11,983 bases of DNA from NCBI GenBank assembly GCA_035264765.1, contig DATFPQ010000285.1, positions 1 through 11,983 of the forward strand. Reading direction: 5' to 3'. This stretch comes from DATFPQ01 sp035264765 (lineage in GTDB: Bacteria > Actinomycetota > Actinomycetes > Actinomycetales > Angustibacteraceae). Below, in pieces: positions 6,485 through 11,983 of this stretch; the first letter of the stretch is position 1; each line of letters begins with the position of its first letter. A program made the position numbers and the translations under genes. The notes under the pieces were generated by a model. It had not been told where the DNA came from and made no database searches. It worked only from the letters and a program-made list of their open reading frames with translations.

Positions 6485-9064
6485 ATGACGACCGCCCGCG
6501 TGCCCGACAAGCCCTCCCTCGACGGACTCGAGGACAAGTGGGGCGCGGTATGGGCCGAGCAGGGCACCTACTCCTTCGACCGGACGGCGACCCGCGAGCA
6601 GGTCTACTCGATCGACACCCCGCCCCCCACCGTGTCCGGGTCCCTGCACGTCGGCCACGTCTTCAGCTACACGCACACAGACTGCGTCGCGCGCTACCAG
6701 CGGATGCGCGGCAAGCAGGTCTTCTACCCGATGGGGTGGGACGACAACGGCCTGCCGACCGAGCGCCGCGTCCAGAACTACTTCGGCGTCCGGTGCGACC
6801 CGTCCCTGCCCTACGACCCGAACTACCGGCCGCCGGCCAAGCCGGACCCCAAGCGTCAGGTGCCGATCAGCCGCGGCAACTTCATCGAGCTGTGCGAGAC
6901 CCTCGCCGTGGAGGACGAGAAGTCGTTCGAGGCGGTCTGGCGGCGGGTCGGGCTGAGCGTGGACTGGGGGCTGACCTACACGACCATCAGCGCCGACGCG
7001 CGCACCGTCGCCCAGCGGGCCTTTCTGCGCAACCTGGCGCGCGGCGAGGCGTACCAGGCCGAGGCGCCGGGGCTGTGGGACGTCACCTTCCAGACCGCCG
7101 TGGCCCAGGCCGAGCTGGAGGCACGGGACTACCCCGGTCACTACCACCGGGTCGCCTTCCCGCGCGACGGCGCCGAGCCGGTCTACATCGAGACCACCCG
7201 CCCCGAGCTGATCCCGTCCGTCGTGGCGCTCGTGGCACACCCGGACGACGAGCGCTACCAGGGGCTGTTCGGCAGCACGGTCCGGTCGCCGCTGTTCGGC
7301 GTGGAGGTTCCCGTCCTGGCGCACCCGATGGCCGAGATGGACAAGGGCGCCGGCATCGCCATGTGCTGCACCTTCGGCGACCTGACCGACGTGGTGTGGT
7401 GGCGCGAGCTGCAGCTGCCGACCCGCTCGGTTGTCGGCCGCGACGGGCGGCTACTGCGTGAGGTGCCCGCCTGGCTGCCCACCGAGTCGGGCCGAGAGCT
7501 GTACGCCGAGCAGCTGGCCGGGCGCACCACGCACTCGGCACGCGAGGCGGTCGTGCAGGCGTTGCGCAGCAGCGGGCAGCTGGACGGCGAGCCCACGCCG
7601 ACGCAGCGCAGGGCGAACTTCTACGAGAAGGGCGAGAAGCCGCTGGAGATCGTCACCAGCCGGCAGTGGTACATCCGCAACGGAGGGCGCGACGACGAGC
7701 TGCGGCGCGCGCTGGTCGAACGCGGCCGGGAGCTCGCCTGGGTGCCGGACTTCATGCGGCACCGCTACGAGAACTGGGTCGAGGGTCTCAACGGCGACTG
7801 GCTGATCAGCCGGCAGCGCTTCTTCGGGGTCCCCCTGCCGCTGTGGTACCCGCTGGATGACGACGGCGAGCCGCGCTACGACGCCGTGATCGTCCCCGAC
7901 GAGTCGATGCTGCCAGTGGACCCGTCATCGGAGCCGGCGCCCGGCTACTCGGAGTCGCAGCGGGGCGTCCCGGGCGGCTTTGTCGGCGACCCGGACGTGA
8001 TGGACACCTGGGCGACGTCGTCCCTGACGCCGCAGCTGGTCTGCGGCTGGGAGCGCGACCCCGACCTGTTCGCCCGGACGTTCCCGATGGACCTGCGGCC
8101 GCAGGCCCACGAGATCATCCGCACCTGGCTGTTCTCGACGGTCGTCCGGGCCCACTTCGAGCACGGCTCGCTGCCCTGGTCGCACGCCGGGATCTCCGGT
8201 TTCGTGGTCGACCCGGACCGCAAGAAGATGAGCAAGTCCAAGGGCAACGTCGTCGTTCCGACCGACATCCTGGAGCGCTACGGGACGGACGCCGTCCGGT
8301 GGCGGGCGGCGATGGCCCGGCCGGGCACCGACTCGCCGTTCGACGAGACCCAGATGAAGGTCGGAAGACGGCTCGCCATCAAGGTCCTCAACGCCAGCAA
8401 GTTCGTCCTCGGCCTCGGCGCGGTCGATGCCGACCTCGGCCGGGTGAGGGAGCCGCTGGACCGGTCCGTGCTCGCCGGGCTCGCCGCCGTCGTGCGGGAG
8501 GCGACGGACGCGTTCGAGGGGCTGGACTACAGCCGCGCACTCGAGGTCACCGAGCGCTACTTCTGGACGTTCTGCGACGACTACCTGGAGCTGGTCAAGG
8601 AGCGCGCCTACGGGAAGGGACCCGCCGCCGACTCTGCTCGCGCGGCGCTGGCCCTGGCCCTGTCGGTACAGCTGCGGCTGCTCGCACCCGTGCTGCCGTA
8701 CGTCACCGAGGAGGCGTGGTCGTGGTGGCAGGAGGGGTCCGTGCACCGCAGCAGCTGGCCGGTGGCGTCCGAGCTCGCCGCTGACGGCGACCCCGCGCTG
8801 CTGACCGCCGTGGCCACGGCCCTGGCCGGGCTGCGCGGGGCGAAGTCGCAGGCCAAGGTCTCGCAGCGCACGCAGGTGCTGCGGGCCGTCGTCCAGGCAC
8901 CGGCAGCCGAGCTGGAGCAGGTCCGGGCGGCAGCGGACGACCTGAGCGCTGCCGGGCGTGTCCTCGGCCTCGAGCTGGTCGAGGGCGGCGAGCAGGTCGA
9001 GGTCGCCGAGGCCGAGCTGGAGACCCCGCTGGAGGCCGGCCAGGGGGCTCCGGCCATCGGCTAG
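6485..9064 (+). CDS. valS: Valine--tRNA ligase, archaeal-like type 2
   Basis: ValRS charges tRNA-Val and edits Thr-tRNA-Val. The 859-residue class Ia enzyme has PPPTVSGSLHVGH with the HIGH-type HVGH at 55-58, then YPMGWDDNGLPTERRVQN (81-98). The CP1 editing domain includes YIETTRPELI (234-243) and DKGAGIAMCCTFGDLTDV (286-303). KMSKS is at 581-585, and the anticodon-binding domain starts near 690 (YFWTFCDDYLELVKERAYG). PTVSGSLHVGHVFSYT and WDDNGLPTE are hallmarks of type-2 ValRS, shared with archaea and some bacteria; the usual bacterial form has PNVTGSLHMGHA and PGTDHAGIATQ. ATG 6485 is supported by GGAAG 8 nt upstream. The gene diverges from ileS. This call depends on WDDNGLP and TVSGSLH, which rule out leucyl and isoleucyl enzymes. 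No second valS can be assessed from this window. Confidence 0.95.
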   Translation: MTTARVPDKPSLDGLEDKWGAVWAEQGTYSFDRTATREQVYSIDTPPPTVSGSLHVGHVFSYTHTDCVARYQRMRGKQVFYPMGWDDNGLPTERRVQNYFGVRCDPSLPYDPNYRPPAKPDPKRQVPISRGNFIELCETLAVEDEKSFEAVWRRVGLSVDWGLTYTTISADARTVAQRAFLRNLARGEAYQAEAPGLWDVTFQTAVAQAELEARDYPGHYHRVAFPRDGAEPVYIETTRPELIPSVVALVAHPDDERYQGLFGSTVRSPLFGVEVPVLAHPMAEMDKGAGIAMCCTFGDLTDVVWWRELQLPTRSVVGRDGRLLREVPAWLPTESGRELYAEQLAGRTTHSAREAVVQALRSSGQLDGEPTPTQRRANFYEKGEKPLEIVTSRQWYIRNGGRDDELRRALVERGRELAWVPDFMRHRYENWVEGLNGDWLISRQRFFGVPLPLWYPLDDDGEPRYDAVIVPDESMLPVDPSSEPAPGYSESQRGVPGGFVGDPDVMDTWATSSLTPQLVCGWERDPDLFARTFPMDLRPQAHEIIRTWLFSTVVRAHFEHGSLPWSHAGISGFVVDPDRKKMSKSKGNVVVPTDILERYGTDAVRWRAAMARPGTDSPFDETQMKVGRRLAIKVLNASKFVLGLGAVDADLGRVREPLDRSVLAGLAAVVREATDAFEGLDYSRALEVTERYFWTFCDDYLELVKERAYGKGPAADSARAALALALSVQLRLLAPVLPYVTEEAWSWWQEGSVHRSSWPVASELAADGDPALLTAVATALAGLRGAKSQAKVSQRTQVLRAVVQAPAAELEQVRAAADDLSAAGRVLGLELVEGGEQVEVAEAELETPLEAGQGAPAIG

Positions 9065-9085
9065 GTTGCGCGGGTCCGCACCGTC

Positions 9086-9114
9086 CTCAAGCCCACGCCG
9101 AGTCCTGCCGACAC
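9086..9114 (+). promoter_or_regulatory. Candidate FliA/SigD-type (sigma-28) promoter
   Basis: CTCAAG (9086-9091), 15 bp of spacer, then GCCGACAC (9107-9114) resembles the flagellar-sigma consensus TAAA-N15-GCCGATAA and the CTCA-N15-17-GCCGAA motif that I recall for Actinoplanes FliA. Transcription would start near 9120, giving a leader of about 43 nt for the GGDEF-EAL gene. The -35 is divergent (TCAA, not TAAA) and the -10 has GACA rather than GATA. It lies entirely in the 98-bp gap after valS, where a separate promoter for the downstream gene is expected. Confidence 0.45.
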
Positions 9115-9162
9115 CTTCGGCGGGTCGGACCTTCGCCGGCTCTCGCTGGCGAGGGGAACGGC

Positions 9163-10686
9163 ATGCATGGATTGGCCCTGTGGACGACGACGGCTTTCGG
9201 CGTGTTCAGCGCCGTGGCCGCGGCGGTGCTCGTCGCGCTGCTCGTGGCGCGCGACCGTGAGCGTGACCGCCAGGCCCGTCGCGACCCGCTCACCGAGCTC
9301 GGCAACCGGCGGCTGCTGGCCGAGCAGGGGGCGCGCCTGCTGCGTGACCTCGACCAGTCCGACGGCGACGGCAGCCACGGCCCGGCCCTACTGCTCGTCG
9401 ACCTGGATGGTTTCAAGGACGTCAACGACACGCTCGGCCACGCCGCCGGCGACGAGGTCCTCGTGGAGGTCGCCCACCAGCTGTCCGCGGTGGCCGGCCC
9501 CGACGCCCTGGTCACCCGGCTGGGCGGGGATGAGTTCGCCATCCTGGTGGCCGGCCCGGTGAACCTGCAGGCCGCCACCGTGCGGGCCAAGCGGATCCTC
9601 GGCGGCCTGACGCTGCGCGAGTTCCGGGCCCGCGGCGTCAGCCTGGACGTGCGGGCCAGCATCGGCGTCACCGTGGCTCCGCGGGACGGTCGCACCCTCG
9701 CCGAGCTGCTGCAGCACGCCGACGTCGCCATGTACCAAGCCAAGCGGGAGCGGTCCGGCGTCGCGACGTATGACGCTGCCCTGGACGAGCACTCCACGGA
9801 CCGTCTGGAGACCCTGTCGCACCTGCGCGAGGCGATGGTCACCGACCAGTTGCACGTGCGTTACCAGCCGGTGCTGCGCGCCGGGGACCACCGGCTCAGC
9901 GGGTTCGAGGCGCTGCTGCGCTGGGACCACCCCGAGCGCGGACTGCTGCTGCCCGCGGAGTTCATCCCGCTCGCCGAGCGCACCAGCCTGATCCACGCGC
10001 TGACCCGCTGGGTGCTGCTCACGGCCGTGCGTGACGCCAGCCGCTGGCGTCAGGACGGGCTGGAGGCCTCGGTCGCCGTGAACATCAGCCCGGTGTCGCT
10101 GGAGTACGGGCTGCTGGGCATCCTCGAGGAGGCCCTGGCCCTGTACCGGTGGCCGGCCGAGCTGCTCGTGCTGGAGGTCACGGAGAACGCCGTGACCGAG
10201 AACCCCGAGCTGGCCCATGGGGTCGTGAGCGCCTTGCGCGAGCGCGGCGTGCAAGTGTCGGTCGACGACTTCGGCGGCGGCTTCACCAGCCTGAGCCAGC
10301 TGCGCGGCCTGCCGGTGCACCAGCTCAAGATCGACCGGCAGTTCATCAGCGCGCTGGAGGCCTCACCGGACGACGACGCGGTGGTCACGGCGATCATCGA
10401 CCTCGGCCACCGGCTGGGGCTGTCCATCGTCGCCGAGGGGGTCGAGACCCGGGCCGCCGCGGAGCGGCTGCACGAGCTCAGCTGCGACGACCTGCAGGGC
10501 TTCTGGTTCGCCCGGCCGATGGTGGCCGGCGACGTCCTCCCCTGGGCCGCGCAGCACGCCCAGGGGGTCGCCGACTCAGGTCTGCCCGGCGCCGCTGCGG
10601 GTTCCCCCGTCGGCGCTCCGCGGTTGCGCCGCGACACCCGCACGGGCGTCGTCCCGGCCGCCCGGGAGCCGGGCACGGGGTCCTGA
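9163..10686 (+). CDS. Membrane-anchored GGDEF-EAL cyclic-di-GMP enzyme
   Basis: This 507-residue protein probably both makes and degrades cyclic di-GMP, or does one under control. One transmembrane helix (about 7-29) is followed by a charged linker and DPLTELGNRR, the usual entry to a GGDEF domain. The GGDEF signature is intact (RLGGDEF, 119-125); no RxxD inhibitory site precedes it, since the expected stretch reads AVAGPDALVTR. The EAL domain keeps the residues expected for catalysis: EAL (249-251), NIS (307-309), EVTE (338-341), DDFG (368-371), KID (389-391), EGVE (425-428) and Q445. The loop-6 motif reads DFGGGFTSL. A polar, probably disordered tail follows from about 466. No PAS, GAF or other sensor domain is visible. 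The ATG has GAGGGG (9151-9156) 6 nt upstream. The gene is convergent with clpX, and its own possible sigma-28-type promoter suggests a motility link. Confidence 0.94.
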   Translation: MHGLALWTTTAFGVFSAVAAAVLVALLVARDRERDRQARRDPLTELGNRRLLAEQGARLLRDLDQSDGDGSHGPALLLVDLDGFKDVNDTLGHAAGDEVLVEVAHQLSAVAGPDALVTRLGGDEFAILVAGPVNLQAATVRAKRILGGLTLREFRARGVSLDVRASIGVTVAPRDGRTLAELLQHADVAMYQAKRERSGVATYDAALDEHSTDRLETLSHLREAMVTDQLHVRYQPVLRAGDHRLSGFEALLRWDHPERGLLLPAEFIPLAERTSLIHALTRWVLLTAVRDASRWRQDGLEASVAVNISPVSLEYGLLGILEEALALYRWPAELLVLEVTENAVTENPELAHGVVSALRERGVQVSVDDFGGGFTSLSQLRGLPVHQLKIDRQFISALEASPDDDAVVTAIIDLGHRLGLSIVAEGVETRAAAERLHELSCDDLQGFWFARPMVAGDVLPWAAQHAQGVADSGLPGAAAGSPVGAPRLRRDTRTGVVPAAREPGTGS

Positions 10687-10722
10687 CGGAGGACGCCCAG
10701 CTACTGACGCCCGGACGGGGTC
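10677..10722. terminator. Weak hairpins between the convergent GGDEF-EAL and clpX genes
   Basis: The convergent gap is only 39 bp. One hairpin pairs 10677-10684 with 10690-10697 (seven pairs, one mismatch, 5-nt loop) and spans the GGDEF-EAL stop codon. A second pairs 10706-10712 with 10717-10722 (six pairs, one bulged G). Neither has a T-tract on either strand. They could act as a bidirectional end structure, but chance pairing is quite possible at this GC content. Confidence 0.3.
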
Positions 10723-10725
10723 GGC

Positions 10726-11983
10726 TCAGGCCGACTTCTCCCGCGGCGTCCGCTTGCGCGACTGCTCGGGGGCGTCCCGGCGCACGATCGTCGGGTTGAC
10801 GTTGTCCAGGACCACCGCGCGGTTGACCACGACACGGGCGATGCCGTCGTCGCTCGGGACGTCGAACATCACGGGCAGTAGCACCTCCTCCATGATCGCG
10901 CGCAGCCCGCGGGCCCCGGTGCCGCGCAGGATCGCCTGCTCGGCGACGGCCTCGAGGGCGTCCTCCGTGAACTCCAGCTCCACGCCGTCGATCTCGAACA
11001 TCCGCTGGTACTGCTTCACCAGCGCGTTGCGCGGCCGGGTGAGGATCCGGACCAGGGCCTCGCGGTCGAGGTTCGAGACCGTGGTGATCACCGGGAGGCG
11101 GCCGATGAACTCGGGGATCAGCCCGAACTTCATCAGGTCCTCGGGCATGACGTCGCCGTAGGTGTCCGCGCCCGCCTCCGGCGCGGTGTGCAGCTCGGCG
11201 CCGAAGCCGAGGCCCTTGCGGCCGGCCCGCTGCTCGATCAGCTTCTCCAGGCCGGCGAACGCGCCGCCCACGATGAACAGCACGTTCGTCGTGTCGATCT
11301 GGATGAACTCCTGATGCGGGTGCTTGCGGCCGCCCTGCGGCGGCACACTCGCCGTCGTCCCCTCGAGGATCTTCAGCAGCGCCTGCTGCACGCCCTCCCC
11401 GGACACGTCGCGGGTGATCGACGGGTTCTCGCTCTTACGGGCGATCTTGTCGACCTCGTCGATGTAGATGATCCCCGTCTCGGCCTTCTTGACGTCGTAG
11501 TCGGCCGCCTGGATCAGCTTGAGCAGGATGTTCTCGACGTCCTCGCCCACGTACCCGGCCTCGGTCAGCGCGGTCGCGTCGGCGATGGCGAACGGGACGT
11601 TGAGCATCCGCGCCAGGGTCTGCGCCAGGTAGGTCTTGCCGCAGCCGGTGGGGCCGATCAGCAGGATGTTCGACTTGGCGATGTCGATGGGCTCGTCGCC
11701 CTTGCGGGCCGGCTCACCGGCCTGGATCCGCTTGTAGTGGTTGTAGACCGCCACCGCCAGCGCCTTCTTGGCCGGCTCCTGACCCACCACGTACTGCTCG
11801 AGGAAGTCGAAGATCTCACGAGGCTTGGGCAACTCGTCCAGACCGAGGTCGCTGGTCTCCGCCAGCTCCTCCTCGATGATCTCGTTGCACAGGTCGATGC
11901 ACTCGTCGCAGATGTAGACCCCGGGGCCGGCGATGAGCTTCTTGACCTGCTTCTGGCTCTTCCCGCAGAACGAGCACTTCAGC
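10726..11983 (-). CDS. clpX: ClpX, ATP-dependent unfoldase of the ClpXP protease (5' end beyond window)
   Basis: ClpX is a hexameric AAA+ unfoldase that recognises tagged or specific substrates and threads them into ClpP. The visible 418 residues lack only about the first ten. Counting from the first visible residue, the zinc-binding domain has Cys3, Cys6, Cys25 and Cys28 (CSFC and CDEC). Then come Walker A GPTGCGKT (110-117), pore loop GYVG (143-146), Walker B IDEVDK (174-179), RKH loop (219-221), ClpP-docking LGF (258-260, the actinobacterial form of the IGF tripeptide), EFIGR with the arginine finger (291-295) and sensor-2 GARGLR (356-361). The frame continues without a stop to the window edge. 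A TTG at 11832 is not the start, because the zinc domain lies upstream of it in frame. Its promoter is outside the window. It ends 39 bp from the convergent GGDEF-EAL gene. Confidence 0.98.
   Translation of the reverse strand, partial: LKCSFCGKSQKQVKKLIAGPGVYICDECIDLCNEIIEEELAETSDLGLDELPKPREIFDFLEQYVVGQEPAKKALAVAVYNHYKRIQAGEPARKGDEPIDIAKSNILLIGPTGCGKTYLAQTLARMLNVPFAIADATALTEAGYVGEDVENILLKLIQAADYDVKKAETGIIYIDEVDKIARKSENPSITRDVSGEGVQQALLKILEGTTASVPPQGGRKHPHQEFIQIDTTNVLFIVGGAFAGLEKLIEQRAGRKGLGFGAELHTAPEAGADTYGDVMPEDLMKFGLIPEFIGRLPVITTVSNLDREALVRILTRPRNALVKQYQRMFEIDGVELEFTEDALEAVAEQAILRGTGARGLRAIMEEVLLPVMFDVPSDDGIARVVVNRAVVLDNVNPTIVRRDAPEQSRKRTPREKSA

Noticed and set aside
11830..11832. TTG as the clpX start
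   Set aside because: The in-frame upstream sequence encodes the conserved ClpX zinc-binding domain, so the gene continues past the window edge.
1..11983. Mobile element, phage, defence system or CRISPR array
   Set aside because: No transposase, integrase, toxin-antitoxin or nuclease domain and no regularly spaced repeats were seen; all sizeable genes are housekeeping or signalling genes.

Overview
The window is very GC-rich, tightly packed DNA from an actinobacterium. This rests on the gene order (clpX, a branched-chain aminoacyl-tRNA synthetase, folC, DUF4233, ndk, mreB), the actinobacterial sequence style of Ndk and ClpX, and a translational T-box leader in front of ileS. MreB together with a GGDEF-EAL gene behind a flagellar-sigma-like promoter would fit a morphologically complex, possibly motile or sporulating group such as Geodermatophilales or relatives. 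That placement is inference; no rRNA or other taxonomic marker is present.

Layout. Positions 1-156 hold the first 52 codons of mreB (minus). Positions 157-598 are an unusually long spacer with three large dyads and an 18-bp direct repeat. From 6161 down to 599 lies a minus-strand operon: ileS (1084 aa), folC (461 aa), a DUF4233 membrane protein and ndk. ileS/folC and folC/DUF4233 both join through 4-base ATGA overlaps. Positions 6162-6484 are a divergent control region. On the minus strand it carries a T-box riboswitch with an Ile (ATC) specifier, a consensus T-box and an alternative helix that masks the ileS ribosome-binding site. Rightward from it runs valS (859 aa, archaeal-like 'type 2'). 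Next comes a GGDEF-EAL cyclic-di-GMP enzyme (507 aa) behind a possible FliA/SigD-type promoter. It converges on clpX (minus), which lacks only its extreme N-terminus beyond the window edge.

How the parts connect. Uncharged tRNA-Ile should open the T-box and allow ileS translation; the ATGA overlaps could pass part of that response to folC and DUF4233. IleRS and ValRS charge the branched-chain amino acids and are divergently arranged around one control region. FolC (folate polyglutamylation) and Ndk (NTP balance) are housekeeping partners. The main oddity of gene content is that ileS occupies the place next to folC where, as I recall, Mycobacterium and Streptomyces carry a bacterial-type valS, while a type-2 valS lies divergent beside it.

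No CRISPR array, tRNA, rRNA, transposase or phage gene was seen. The least explained part is the repeat-rich ndk-mreB spacer.
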